Numbered from the stretch's first letter, positions 1-10,846 are shown. The stretch is DNA of 64,000 nt from Blasia pusilla (GCA_050084515.1 CM114271.1:59458001-59522000); one strand, 5' to 3'. Notes: generated by a model from the sequence alone, not told the origin. Numbers and translations are program-made.

Positions 1-249
1 ACCCTGGCATGCCGCCCATCGGTCCCCTCCTGTGGGTCAATCTCAAACCCACCTCTCGATAGCTCGGTTACTCTCGTAGCACCCCGAGTCATCACCGTAG
101 CAGTCTCAACCTGAGCCCCTACACATGAATCCCATCCCCGCAGAATCCTCACCAACATCGTGGTAAGATGTGGAGGCTGGCGCCACACTAGCTACTCTCA
201 GCTCCAGGCCTGATTGTAGCTGCATCATCATCATGGCAGCAATCTTATG

Positions 250-580
250 CTCCAACTAATCGATGTGTGTAAGGAGCGTTGCATCCAGTACACCTCCTCC
301 ATCTCTTGTGATTGGTGATGGCACTCTACCATCACGATCACCCACTACTTGATCTCCACCAACTCTCTCGCCCCCAAGTACTTTGCCTATCTCTAGATGT
401 ACCTCCCGGCAAAGATCGTAACACCTATCCCTAGTGTGACCATATCGGTTACAATGATCACACTGCAACTATGGTGGGGCCATCCTTTGTGGCTCGTGAG
501 CAATCAGAGGCGTGCGTGGCCCTCTCCCATGCGGTGGGCAGTCCCTCTGCCTATGTGACCCACCACACTTCCAACAAGCC
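250..580 (-). pseudogene. Gag nucleocapsid with two zinc knuckles (element 1)
   Basis: Reading leftwards, the minus strand first encodes CWKCGGSHRQRDC (538-576), a CX2CX3HX4C knuckle. About 30 residues later comes CDHCNRYGHTRDRC (about 425-466), a CX2CX4HX4C knuckle, followed by an acidic, Gly-rich tail to about 256. Such knuckles bind the RNA genome in Gag. A stop codon separates the two, and both lie in the same frame. A plus-strand open frame over 471-836 is the antisense of this region. Confidence 0.7.
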
Positions 581-1650
581 AACCCTGGTCCCTGCTGGGA
601 AACATATGTCAGTACGGGCTATTGCCTCGTCGGCTCACGATACCCGCCCTGCTCTTTGGGCCCACTGTCTTGCTCCCGTGGAACTAGTGCATGCTGGGAT
701 ACCGGTGGATCTACTCCTACTCGTCGACCTGTCAAATCCTGAAAAATCGTGTGGTCACCACCTGCTCCTCACTCATGTTGAGCTCTACCCGCTCACACAA
801 CTTGAAGACCACCTTCAATGTGGGCTTCCCATGTGAAGCAACATCGCATCCCGAACTCTCCTCCGTAGCTCCTCATCCAATACTTTGTACCAATACTGTA
901 TTGACTACACCTTAGTCACCCCATATATGGCAACGATCAACAGTCACATGCGTGTGAACGCCTCCCTCAGATTCTTACCCAATCTTTGTTGAAAATCCTA
1001 TAGACTCTTTAGCTTGTCGGTCCGCACGCCCTCGTAGCTCTTCCCCAACTGTTGGAAGAACTCCACTGTAGGATTGAAACTCGGTGGTCCTCTACCACGA
1101 GAGGTCTTTGCCACCTTTCCACTCTCAGTGTCATCCTCTCCATCTAGTCCTTGGGCTGATAATGAAGGTCTCTCTACTCTCACTATCCCATCATACGCCT
1201 TGCATCACTAGTGGACACATCCATTGGAGCCCAATACACCCTCCAGACATCAATCTCTACAGAGTATAGAGATCGGAATTCCATGTAGTCATCCATGAGC
1301 GGACCCTCCAAGTGCTGGAACAACCCCTTCCATGCCACTAAAGGATTGAACCGTGTAGGGGTCCATATCTCTGGAAGTTGCACTGCGTGTTGAACTCTTG
1401 GATGAAGTCATCTAAATCTATGGTGCCTATCGCACCCAAGAAACGACGCATGCCCGGTTGGCCCATGTCGTCTATCTCTCTCCATGTATCATTGTCCCCG
1501 TCCGCGATCTCGTCACCAAACCCGCTGTCTAGTGTTGACGAGCTTGCCACGGATGGGAGTCGAGGTGGTTCCTCACTCGAAACCCCTCGATACCTCACAG
1601 CACTCCGTGTCACTCCACTACCACTACTCGTACTACCCTGTTCTTTCAAA
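581..1650 (-). pseudogene. Gag capsid-region fragments (element 1)
   Basis: Three overlapping minus-strand frames (1,338-1,649, 1,183-1,383, 998-1,183) read as one broken protein. It starts with a Ser-rich stretch, passes through an acidic segment, then WKGLFQHLEGPLMDDYMEF and FFQQLGKSYEGVRTDKLKSL. The type of sequence and its place upstream of the zinc knuckles suggest the Gag capsid region. Frame changes near 1,360 and 1,183 and below 998 mark it as a pseudogene. No start codon can be chosen with confidence. Confidence 0.5.
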
Positions 1651-1740
1651 CCGTGGAAGAACGCCGTGATGATAGCCTTGTCTCACCCGCTCAAGCACTC
1701 AGACTCACCAAGAGTCTCCCACACTCCTCACTAGCTCACC

Positions 1741-2985
1741 TACGCTAATGCCAATCTTGTGATGACACACCCGGCCTCACGCACACTCAACACTCGGGCT
1801 CATCCAGAGCCTCCCAACTAACTCACCTGAACTACTGACACTCTCGGGTCATACACCTGACCCCTACTCGGTAAGCGCCGTATATCCACCAACATGCTAC
1901 ACATGAAAGGAATCTACACTCGTCACCATCACTACACCCATCTAACACCAACAGCTACCCAATACCCAGCACTCTCAATCACACAAGATAAGTGCGGGAA
2001 AAGGGACTCAAATGGATAACCTGATCACGCCCTCCAACCTACGGCACCGTCAACACTCACTCCTCCATATGGTGCGGCAACCTCCGTAGCATGTCACTCT
2101 CCTCGAATACACGTCGAACCTCCCGTCAGCTGATGCTGGCTACCCGTCCGCATCACCACATGTGTCTACCATTACCACTACTCTATCCCGAACTTCCTCC
2201 AACACTCGTGAACACTGCTCAAACACTCAAAGTCCCAAAACTCCAAGAAAATGCCCCCAACCACCTCCTTTCACCTAGGAGGTTACGTGGTTGACTACCT
2301 ACCACGTTAGCTTTACAACCACATCCGGAACCTAACACGTCAACTCCGCACCTCGTAGCCTGTCTACCACGTCTAGCGTTCCACCCTGGTATGTCCAAAC
2401 CTCGTACGTCCAGGGGCCTACCTTGTCCTTGGTTAATGCGTGGCGCTCCGCCCCATGCCTCCGCCCTGGTTCCTTCCTTCTTCCTTCCCCGGACCCTCTG
2501 GAGTCTGGACTCAGCCCTCGTACCCGCGTGGCGCCCTATGCACCTATCCAAATATCGTCTCCTTACACTCTCGATCCCTCACTTCCGTGCGAACTGAAGT
2601 GCCCCTGGTCCGCATCCCTATACGATTCACCCTATGCATTTTCCCCTTACCCCATCTTTGGTCCATCGCACATGTGTACTCCATCCATCCATCCCACACA
2701 CTTGGGAGCCATAATAGCTCTTGCCACGTCCCTGGACTCGTAGCTCTCTCCGGCCATGGCACGGCTCCCTATGGAGCCGCGATCCCCTGGCCCTCGACTT
2801 AAATGCGAGGCCTGGCCCTGGCCCTCACTCTCCCCGAGTCCCCCCGCCTGCGTTCAACCTGGCTGCTCCCCAGTTTCTCCACCTTCTCAGGCGCACGCAG
2901 CACTACTTACCAGGGTCCGGGGAGTTTTTCTCCGGGAACCAGTGAGTTACCGGTCTTTGACGTCCGAGGTCGGATTTTTGGAAAT
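1741..2985 (-). other. Retrotransposon leader / 5' untranslated region (element 1)
   Basis: GC-richer sequence upstream of gag on the minus strand. It shares words with the leader of element B: the minus strand around 2,720-2,780 and the plus strand around 7,840-7,880 both contain GGCTCCATAGGGAG and AGCTATTATGGCTCC. No protein is recognised in the open frames here. No LTR related to the other six is seen at its upstream end. Confidence 0.5.
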
Positions 2986-3260
2986 TCCGATCGGTAATAA
3001 TTGGCTGTTTTGGAAGTAGGCGGTAAATTTCTGATGATTTAATCCTGCTACAGTAAATTTCTGAATATTTCAATATTTAAAGGCAAGTTTCCTATTCATT
3101 TGAAAGCCCCTTAAATATCCGGCAAACTCTTAACTTCATTAGGTTTTCTCTAGGAACTTCATTGTTCCACATTCCTCTCCTAAGCCCAAACTTCTCAAAG
3201 TCTTCAGAAATTCCACCCTGAGCACCCTCATCTAAAAAATCTCAACTCTCTTCTTAAAAC
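2986..3260. other. AT-rich spacer, no gene seen
   Basis: AT-rich with short homopolymer runs. A short stretch around 3,005-3,030 (GGAAGTAGGCGGTAAATTTC) resembles the reverse complement of about 39,290-39,320, so part of it is repetitive. No coding signal seen. Confidence 0.4.
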
Positions 3261-3320
3261 TTCCTTGGCAGGATTTGAACCTGGTAGGCCTCCCACCACT
3301 TGGGAGCCGAGGATCATCCA
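3261..3320 (-). repeat. tRNA-like / SINE-like repeat, copy 1
   Basis: On the minus strand this reads CTCGGCTCCCAAGTGG followed about 10 bases later by CCAGGTTCAAATCCTGCCAA. The second block is close to the RNA polymerase III B box (consensus GGTTCGANTCC), and the first loosely resembles an A box. Two more copies occur (3,371-3,425 and 39,071-39,115). There is no complete tRNA cloverleaf, so a tRNA-derived SINE fragment is the best reading. Confidence 0.45.
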
Positions 3321-3370
3321 AGTTTCTCAGGTCCTCACTCCTTCTATCCCACATTCACAATTTCACATTC

Positions 3371-3425
3371 TTGGCAGGAATTGAACCTGGCCAGGTTTCC
3401 CACCGTTTGGGAACCAAGGATCCAA
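3371..3425 (-). repeat. tRNA-like / SINE-like repeat, copy 2
   Basis: Second copy of the same unit in the same orientation, about 110 bases from the first. The minus strand carries CTTGGTTCCCAAACGG, then CCAGGTTCAATTCCTGCCAA. The B-box-like core differs by one base from copy 1. Confidence 0.45.
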
Positions 3426-3518
3426 CCCCTTCATAGTAAATGAAAGGTTTTATCACAAAACCTTTCATGTACTACAAAAGGGACCCTACCGTCTCACCTC
3501 TCCCTCCCTCCCTACCTA

Positions 3519-4205
3519 CTAAACATCTGAAACTGGTGCACTTGGAGAATCTTCTACAATTGCAGCGTCTACTATGGTGTCCACATCATTCACATATCTC
3601 TCTGGGTTAGCATACACATACCTAAAGTGTGCAGAGTTTTTACAAACCACTACCGATTCAACCAATAGATCCTCATAGTCAACAATCTTCCCCTCCAAGG
3701 CTATCCTAAGAACAACATCTAAATGCTTACTCAATAATCTATTACGACACTTTGTCTTTATCATATTCTGCACAGAGAATGCTCTCTCACAAATCGCAGT
3801 ACTCACGCATTACACCCAAGCAATGTTGGCTAATACCAGAAAATTTGAGAACTTACATTGCAAAGATGGGCTCTAACTTACCATTTTCCAAAGATCTCGA
3901 AAGTTCGTGTCTTTCCATTCTGTTGAGGCCATGAGCTTAAATGGCTGAAACTCTAGTTTCACAGCTCCTGAGTTCATAACAGCAGGTTGCAGATGACCCC
4001 TGAGAGGAGCATCCCTTCCAAAATGTGCACAGAGATCATCTACATCCTTACAACCCCAACTGTTCAACCCTACTAGCCTAGAGAGCATATGTAGAGGATT
4101 CATAATCCTCATTGCACCAATCAGATTATTGTCCTTGAATCGATCATGTAAGGCCGCACATACATTCTCATCATAACTCTTCTGGAAAGTTAGAGCAGGC
4201 AGATT
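3519..4205 (-). pseudogene. hAT-type transposase relic, C-terminal half
   Basis: Minus-strand pieces at about 3,873-4,112 and 3,519-3,806 read as one protein broken by stops. The first contains RIMNPLHMLSRLVGLNSWG and an FQPFKLMASTEWKDTNFRDL stretch. The second has STAICERAFSVQNMIKTKCR followed by NRLLSKHLDVVLRIALEG, typical of the hAT C-terminal dimerisation region. A TAA just before this block reads as a decayed CAA. The same family recurs at 37,891-38,640 (plus), with aligned words such as ATTATGAATCCTCTACATAT. Truncated and inactive. Confidence 0.75.
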
Positions 4206-4209
4206 TTTT

Positions 4210-4620
4210 TGTCCGCAACGTGTCTTGCTAGATTAAGGAGCGCAACCCCTGATGTTGGGGAAAGCGGAATTCGGAGGATTGGGCTTGATGAGAGCCGATG
4301 TGGAGGGTTTTCCATTCAGGATACAAACATCGTTGGGTGGAGTGAGAACCACACAGTTTATCAACCAACAAGCGGTCGTGGTGAGGATTCACCTAAGACA
4401 TCCTCTAGATGAGTCCGTGGTGCAAGCCAAGGCGATTGTGATTGATGCAGAGTACTACAATGTCTTGGTTGGTGGAGCAGTGTTGTACCCGATGGGGTTT
4501 TCCCTGGATTACTCGGAGGAGTCAGCGTCTTATAGACCAAGATGGCAGTTCGGTGATGGACGACTTTGTTCATTACCCATTCGATCCACAGGTGGAGTGA
4601 TTGAGCAACGGGAGGCGTAG
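4210..4620 (+). pseudogene. Retroviral-type aspartic protease (element A)
   Basis: Pol protease domain that would mature Gag-Pol. The frame reads LD, stop, GAQPLMLGK, where the catalytic Asp-Ser-Gly triplet is expected; the Ser codon is now TAA. Downstream come VVVRIHLRHPLDESVVQAKA and VLVGGAVLYPMGFSLDY, conserved in copies B and C. A TAG (4,618-4,620) follows GVIEQREA, and the same frame continues directly into the methyltransferase. Inactive because of the broken active site. Confidence 0.7.
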
Positions 4621-5370
4621 GACTTGGAGCGGATAGGGACCATAGACTTGGTCATTGCTGGTTGGCCGTGTCAGGGCCAATCGAGTGTTGGATGAGGTAG
4701 CGGGTTAGCTAACACTCGATCCAAGGTGTTTTGGGAGATGATGCGGATCTTGCAACATTTGTAGGAGCATCAACCCCATTCTCCACCATAAATTATGGAG
4801 GATGTGCCAATTTTGGGCTACTCAAAGTCTTGCATGGTGACAAATGCACATGAGGTGCCTGTATGGATCGGTCCGGTAGCATTGTTAGATGCGGCGAGTG
4901 TAGGTTCACGAGCATATTGCTCATATCTTTGATGGACCAACTAAGTGCAACACGAGGTTTTGCGGAGGGCGCATGCGAGAGTGGAACGCCCCTCTTATTT
5001 GTTGGTGGATTCTATTCTGGATCCTGATCGTCGATCACGAGCAGTTTGGCACGATGATCAACCTCCGTTGACTATGGTCAATAGGATTGGCATGGCACAG
5101 GCATCCTTTCCCACTTTTGTGAGTTTTTTTGCTTCCTATGCATTCAAGGAGGCCGGCCCTGGCTTGGTTTGGGATGACCAACTTCAACGGTTGGTGAAGC
5201 CCAACGCCAATGAGCGAGAGCAAGCGATGGGATTCCCCATAGAAGTGACGACAGTTACGTCACTATCAGAGGTATCACAACGTCATGTCTTGGATCACGC
5301 AATGACCTGAATTGCTTGACATGGATTTTCAGCTTAGGAGTAGCTGAGCAATGTCATTTGCAGATGCGAT
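4621..5370 (+). pseudogene. DNMT3-like DNA cytosine-5 methyltransferase domain in a retrotransposon (element A)
   Basis: C5-methyltransferase catalytic domain, which would transfer a methyl group from S-adenosylmethionine to cytosine in DNA. Visible in one frame are motif IV, TIDLVIAGWPCQGQS (catalytic Cys codon at 4,669-4,671), motif VI as MEDVPILG (ENV-like), motif VIII as DAASVGSRAYCSYL then stop then WTN, and a target-recognition stretch with SYLLVDSILDPDRRSRAVW and EAGPGLVWDDQLQRLV. Motif IX is EREQAMGFP. Motif X appears as a decayed HVLDHAM. The spacing and the R-A-x-x-x-x-x-W-x-N pattern resemble DNMT3/DRM enzymes more than MET1 or CMT. Motif I is missing through deletion. Six in-frame stops make it inactive. 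Confidence 0.8.
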
Positions 5371-5799
5371 AGATCACAACTGTTGCGTTGGTAAGCGCCA
5401 TGCCTACAGAGACTGTTGAGGTAGTGGCTGGGGGCAAGACCCAAGGAGATCGACACACCAGGGGTAATAGGGAGAGGCATCCTTGGACTTCTTGGGATGT
5501 TTTGCACGTACACTGGGAGATGATAGCCACAGAGTTGAGCGTGGTTGTGGGTACTACAAGTGGAGGAGATCAGAGTTTGGAGTTGGGTGCAAGGGAGCAG
5601 CCAAGTTCTATTGTCTAAGACGAGGTTGCATCATAGCAACCACCAACACCTACGCTGGAGAGTCCTACCGTAGTCACGATGAAGACTTGGGAGCCAGATA
5701 TGGGCTCTAAGTTGACAAGAGGAGAGCGGCGCTGGATACATTAGTTCCTTAGGAGATAAAGGAGTTGTTTTTCATTTAGCTTGCATGATTTAGGTACGC
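5371..5799 (+). pseudogene. Linker between methyltransferase and RT (element A)
   Basis: This segment joins methyltransferase motif X to RT and is conserved in order in element C (33,720-34,030) and F (56,830-57,215). Shared words include GTCCTACCGTAGTCACGATG and CTTGGGAGCCAGATATGGGC. No domain is recognised. Frames are broken. Confidence 0.5.
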
Positions 5800-6610
5800 T
5801 GAAGGGTCTAGGGATTCGCATTGAGATATATTTTGACAATCCTACAAGTACATTGACATGGAGAGGGCTCTGATTCAGAGTAGGATCCAGGACCTGGTTG
5901 GAGTAGGACTCATGGAGATGTCGCATGGAGAGTATGCATCTGCCACTATCATGTTTGCCAAGAAGGATGTGCATGGAAATTGGACGGATAGGCGGATGTG
6001 TGGAGATTACCGACCTATCAATTGGAAGACAAAGTCCGATAGGTATGCCATGCCCACCCTGAGGAGATCTTTGATGCTATTGGGCATGCAAAGATCTTTA
6101 GTTCGTTAGATCTTTGAGCCGGATATCATCAATTGCCTATCAGATTGGAGGACAAGAAGAAGACGGCATTTTGGGGCATCGATCCTCACGGGAAGGATTA
6201 CTTGTACCTGTGGCGATTCATACCATTTGGATTAAAGAACTCGCCGGCTGAGTTTCAGAGGGTCATGGATAGGATCTTGGTAGATATGGATTTTGCTAGG
6301 TGTTATATTGATGACATTGTAGTCTTTGGCGCCACGGTTGAGGAGCATGAGTGACATCTAGAGTAGGTATTTCGACGATTGGAGTAACATGGGCTGAAGC
6401 TGCATCGAGGTAAGTGCAAGCTCTTCTACGACTAGATTGAATATATGGGTCATACGATATACCTAGGGAGCCTTGGTGTGCTATAGATGAAGGTAGAGGC
6501 TATTCCACGCATTCCACACCCTACACATGTGAGTCGAGTTTATGCATTCATGGGATTGGTGAGCTTCTATCAATAATACGTCAAGGATTTCAGTTCAATT
6601 GCAAAGCCGC
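5800..6610 (+). pseudogene. Reverse transcriptase (element A)
   Basis: Ty3-type RT in broken frames. The N-terminal part has MERALIQSRIQDLVGVGLME and the MCGDYRPIN block at 5,996-6,025. The palm has QLPIRLEDKKKTAFWGIDP, WRFIPFGLKNSPAEFQRVMD and the catalytic CYIDDIVVF (YIDD box, near 6,300-6,327). Codons for Gln and Arg have become TAG and TGA at several points, for example in the expected DLRAGYHQL block and in the connection region after 6,350. Inactive relic. Confidence 0.88.
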
Positions 6611-7090
6611 TGACCTTGATGACCAAGGTAGATTAGGAGTGGTACATGGGAGATAAGCAGGACACAGCATTTTAGCTCTTCAAGGATAGATTGACGTCCG
6701 CGCCCAAATTGAGGAGATCGATCAGGGGATGTCCTTTCCAGTTGCATACCGATTGGAGCCGTGCTCACTCAACATGACAATGAGGGTAGAGAGTTTATGG
6801 TGGCTTATGCTAGCCGCTTGAATAATGCTGCAGAGGCAAAGTATAGCTGGTATGAGGATCAGTGCTTGGCTGAAGTGTGGGTTGTCGCACATTTCAGGTG
6901 TTATCTATTCGGCAATCCCCTTACCATCTTTACTGATCATCAGCCACTTGAGTGGTTGATGGAGTCCGACAAGCTTACAGGGAAGCTTGCAAGGTGGGCT
7001 CTATTATTGTAGGAGTATGATTTCCACGTGGTGCATAAACTTGGGATGCTCAACTAGGATGCAGATGGTTTGAGCCCTAACCCATGCTCG
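6611..7090 (+). pseudogene. RNase H domain (element A)
   Basis: Follows RT and reads FMVAYASRLNNAAEAKYSWY, then ECLAEVWVVAHFRCYLFGNP-like sequence and FTDHQPLEWLMESDKLTGK. These are hallmark stretches of the RT-linked RNase H of Ty3 elements. It ends in a degenerate DADGLS motif around 7,060-7,075. Frames break near the start, within the first 150 bases, and at 7,010. Confidence 0.82.
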
Positions 7091-7175
7091 AGTCAGGGAG
7101 ATATGACTGGAGCTCGTTGGTATGAAGAGAGTGATGAGGAGTTGGTGCCAGGATGACAGGTGGAAACCTATTTGG

Positions 7176-8090
<915 letters not shown>

Positions 8091-9065
8091 GTTAGGCCGA
8101 GGAAGGGAGGCGTTCACGCGCATGCGATGGTTGATCATTGCCACATATGGGATGACTGAGGTGCAGTCAGTGCGATACTGATATGGGGTGCTGGATGTGG
8201 AGCTACGAAGGAGAGTTTGGGATGCGATGTTGCTTCACATGGTGAAGCTCACATCGAAGGTGGTCTTCAAATTTTCTGAGCGGATAGAGCTCAACATGAA
8301 TGAGGAGTAGATGGTAGCCACAGGATTTTGGCGAGATACGACGGGTCGATGAATAGGAGTAGACCCACAAGTTCCCCAACATGCACCTTTATCTTAGGAG
8401 CGGACCAGTGGGCCCAGAGAGCAGGGCGGGTATCATAAGCCGATGAGACAACGACCCGTTCTAACATATGTTTCCCAGTAGGGACCAGGGTTGGCTTGTT
8501 GGACATGTGGTGGGCCACATAGGCAAAAGGACTATCCACATCATGGGAGAGGGTCACGGGCTCCTCCGATTGCTCAGGAGCCATAGAGGATGGCCCCACC
8601 ACAGTTGCAGTGTGATCATTGTTACGATATGGTCACACTAGGGATATGTGTTTTGATCTTTGCCGAGCGGTATGTCTAGAGGTAGGCAGAGGGCATGGGG
8701 GCAAGAGAGTTGGTGGAGATCAAGGAGTTGATGATCGTGGTGGTAGAGTGCCATCACCAATCAAGGGAGATAGAAGACGTGCACCCAATGCAGTGCTCCT
8801 CACTCACATCAATCAGTTGGAGCAGAGGATTGCTGCCATGACGATGATGCAGCCAGTGATAGGTACAGAGCCGAGAGTAGCTAGTGTGGCTCCAGCCTCC
8901 ACATCATATCTGAATACGGTGGAGTATTATACGGGGCTAAGGTTTATGTGCAGTGTGGCTCACGTTAAGGCTAATGCGGTGGTAACTTGGGGTGCTACGA
9001 AAATGACCGAGCCATTGAGAGGTGGGGTGGAGATCAACCCACAGGTTGGGACCAATGGGCAATAA
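8091..9065 (+). pseudogene. Gag polyprotein relic (element B)
   Basis: Homologous to gag of element 1. The stretch starting GAAGGGAGGCGTTCACGCGC aligns with the minus strand around 930-960. The first zinc knuckle reads CWTCGGPHRQKDYP (about 8,490-8,535), with the last Cys changed to Tyr. The second, CDHC, is separated by a frame shift from RYGHTRDMC (about 8,610-8,650). A Gly-rich tail with LLTHINQLEQRIAAM continues to 9,065. A 103-residue antisense frame over 8,291-8,602 is treated as a shadow. Confidence 0.7.
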
Positions 9066-9990
9066 GCTAGGGTTCCACAATCATTCATGCTGTCAGAAGC
9101 ATTGCATACACCGTCAATGGTGCCTCCATGATTGACAGTGTCCATAGGTGGGACAGGTGCATCCACGTTACGGGGAGTTGGAAAGACAACTCCTATACCG
9201 GCTCGGGTGGAGCCAGTGTTGACCACATTGTTGGAGGTGGCCACTAGGGTGAGCCACGCTCCATTGTTTTCCGCCATGGAGTTGGTGACATTAGGAGTTG
9301 GACCAGCGGAGATGTTCTGGCTGGTCGCCATTTTGTATGAGCGTGGAGAGATGACTGCCTCTCGTTGAGAGGTAGTTGAGGAGGTGGTGGACTTGCTCTC
9401 GGAGTAGGTGCTCATGGCGTCCCCCATTGAGTCATAGCATGTTGCTGCGGCGGAAAAGTTGGTAGATATGCTAACTCATGTGGCCATAGAGCGAGCCATG
9501 ATCACACCAGGAGTGGTGTTGGTGGATAACCGAGCAAGAGCTTTTTTCTTGGTTAGTCCCACAGGTACGGTGTACCACCTGCAGCACGTCCTACTTGATT
9601 CATGAGTGCAACCCTTGATGTTAGGGAAGGCGGCATGTTTGGCGCTGGGTTTACGGAAAGGCGACATCGAGCGTTGTCTGTTTTAGATACAGCCCTCTAT
9701 TGGGGACGTATCACCCGCGCAGTTCATGACTCAACATGAGTTGGTGATTAGACTCCAACCAGAGCATGAGTCGGATAGTGCGATGGTGCGCACTCGGGCG
9801 ATTACGACACCAGCAGAGTTATATGATATGCGAGATGATATGTTGGTAGGGAGTACAGTGTTGTATCCCCTTGGGTTCATTCTGGATTTTTGGGAGGAGA
9901 CGGTTTCTTATTGGCCAGGGTGGCGATGAGGTGATGGACGCGTGAGCCATCTACCAATGTTGTTTACAAGGAGTAGTGGTGGTCGACCAC
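9066..9990 (+). pseudogene. Gag-pol linker and aspartic protease (element B)
   Basis: After a Pro/Thr/Val-rich linker, the frame reads LLDS, stop, VQPLMLGKA near 9,590-9,625, so the catalytic DSG has its Gly codon changed to TGA. Downstream are LQPEHESDSAMVRTRAIT and MLVGSTVLYPLGFILDFWEE, colinear with the protease of A and C. The B copy is the one that shows the position of the expected DSG most clearly. Inactive. Confidence 0.65.
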
Positions 9991-10229
9991 GTGAGGATAC
10001 GGTGACCACGTTGGCAGCATTCACAAGTGGTGTTAGATAATGAGGAGGGTTTGAGGAGAGGAGCACACATGCGGAGGACATTCTCTTACCTAGCGGATAG
10101 TCCTACCGAGAGACGTGCTAGGGTGGGTGCCTCTTCCCATGGTGCAAAGCTTCTTTATTGTTGTTGGGGACGAGCGTTGAGATGCGTGGAATGCTGATGA
10201 GCTCGTGAGGCAGCCATGGAGCCGTGTTT

Positions 10230-10335
10230 ATGTTTGGAGTAGGGTTACGAGAGTGTTAGATCTCTATGGAGGGATCAACACGACAGGTTGTTGTAGTGTG
10301 GTAGTATTGCGGAGATGAAGCCACCAATAGTGCTA
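10230..10335 (+). pseudogene. Methyltransferase motif I fragment (element B)
   Basis: The frame from 10,253 reads VLDLYGGINTTG, matching motif I of C5-methyltransferases (D-L-F-x-G-x-G, the S-adenosylmethionine-binding loop), and lines up with VLDVFGGINIGLADVL in element C. The remaining methyltransferase, RT, RNase H and integrase are missing. About 75 bases later the element 3' end begins, so a deletion joins motif I almost to the polypurine tract. Confidence 0.55.
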
Positions 10336-10410
10336 GATGTGTATAGGATAGGATGTGTCGGGTACATGTGTGTGTGCTATCTGGAGTCAAGAGGGACCTA
10401 ACTGCTAGCT

Positions 10411-10420
10411 AGGGGGGCGG
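10411..10420 (+). promoter_or_regulatory. Candidate polypurine tract (element B)
   Basis: AGGGGGGCGG sits immediately before the LTR-related sequence. The same GCTAGGGGGG block, preceded by AGAGGGACCTA, occurs at the 3' end of element C (37,061-37,070) and on the minus strand at 25,944-25,953. This conservation supports it as the plus-strand primer site. Confidence 0.55.
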
Positions 10421-10809
10421 TTGTGGGATCCCGGTGTTTACGCGTAAGTATGTTTCATTCATGTGTGGATCTACCCGTGTGTGGGGAAGATCGGTGTTGT
10501 GTGGCATGGATGTGACCAATGATGTGTATACGCACGACAATTGTCACACCTGAGTAGCCGATAGGTCGAGATCTATCGTGGATAGGGCAAAGGAGCCAAC
10601 GGACTGTCTTGAGTGTAACTTTGTCCTGAGTTGTTAGATGAGGATAGGTCCGTTGTATCAAGAACGTCATTTCTGAAAACTTTCTTGTTGAGGTCTTTCA
10701 CAACCAGGTGACTTGTTGAGTAGGTCATCCGCACCTGGTAACCTCTGCGCGCAGGTTGACAGGAGGATAACTATTTTTAGGGGAAGAGCCTTTTGGCTCT
10801 CCCCAACCC

Positions 10810-10817
10810 TATATAAG
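10810..10817 (+). promoter_or_regulatory. TATA box in LTR B
   Basis: TATATAAG in a C-rich context (CCCTATATAAGGG) inside the LTR, at the point where U3 should end. Other LTRs here have GGATATACC or GGTATACCC at the matching place. Confidence 0.6.
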
Positions 10818-10822
10818 GGAGG

Positions 10823-10846
10823 AAGATGGCTTTCCCAAGCCATCTT
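10823..10846 (+). promoter_or_regulatory. Hairpin just downstream of the LTR TATA box
   Basis: Perfect 10-base stem AAGATGGCTT / AAGCCATCTT with a TCCC loop, 6 bases after the TATA box. It would lie at or near the 5' end of the transcript. A second small hairpin, AGAGCC-TTTT-GGCTCT, lies about 30 bases upstream of the TATA box. The other LTR subfamily has a different hairpin at the same position. Confidence 0.6.

Larger units (their letters stand above)
1..1740 (-). mobile_element. Ty3-type retrotransposon relic, gag end (element 1)
   Basis: This is the 5' portion of a minus-strand Ty3-type retrotransposon; pol would lie off the left edge. The gag reading is spread over several frames and can be followed because a homologous gag lies on the plus strand at 8,091-9,065. 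The shared stretch includes the words around 860-1,000 (minus) and 8,090-8,240 (plus). It ends in a double zinc-knuckle nucleocapsid region. No single frame stays open, so it is non-functional. Assignment to Ty3 type comes from its similarity to elements A and C, which carry RT and integrase. Confidence 0.75.

Noticed and set aside
471-836. 121-codon plus-strand frame, with a related 103-codon minus-strand frame at 8,291-8,602, both starting MVGPS
   Set aside because: They lie antisense to the Gag zinc-knuckle region. The sense strand encodes the recognisable knuckles, so the antisense similarity follows from sense homology.
3870-3895. GTAAGT-like splice donor inside the hAT relic
   Set aside because: The reading continues across it in the same frame into LVLANIAWV and the CERAFS block, so it is coding sequence and not an intron border.
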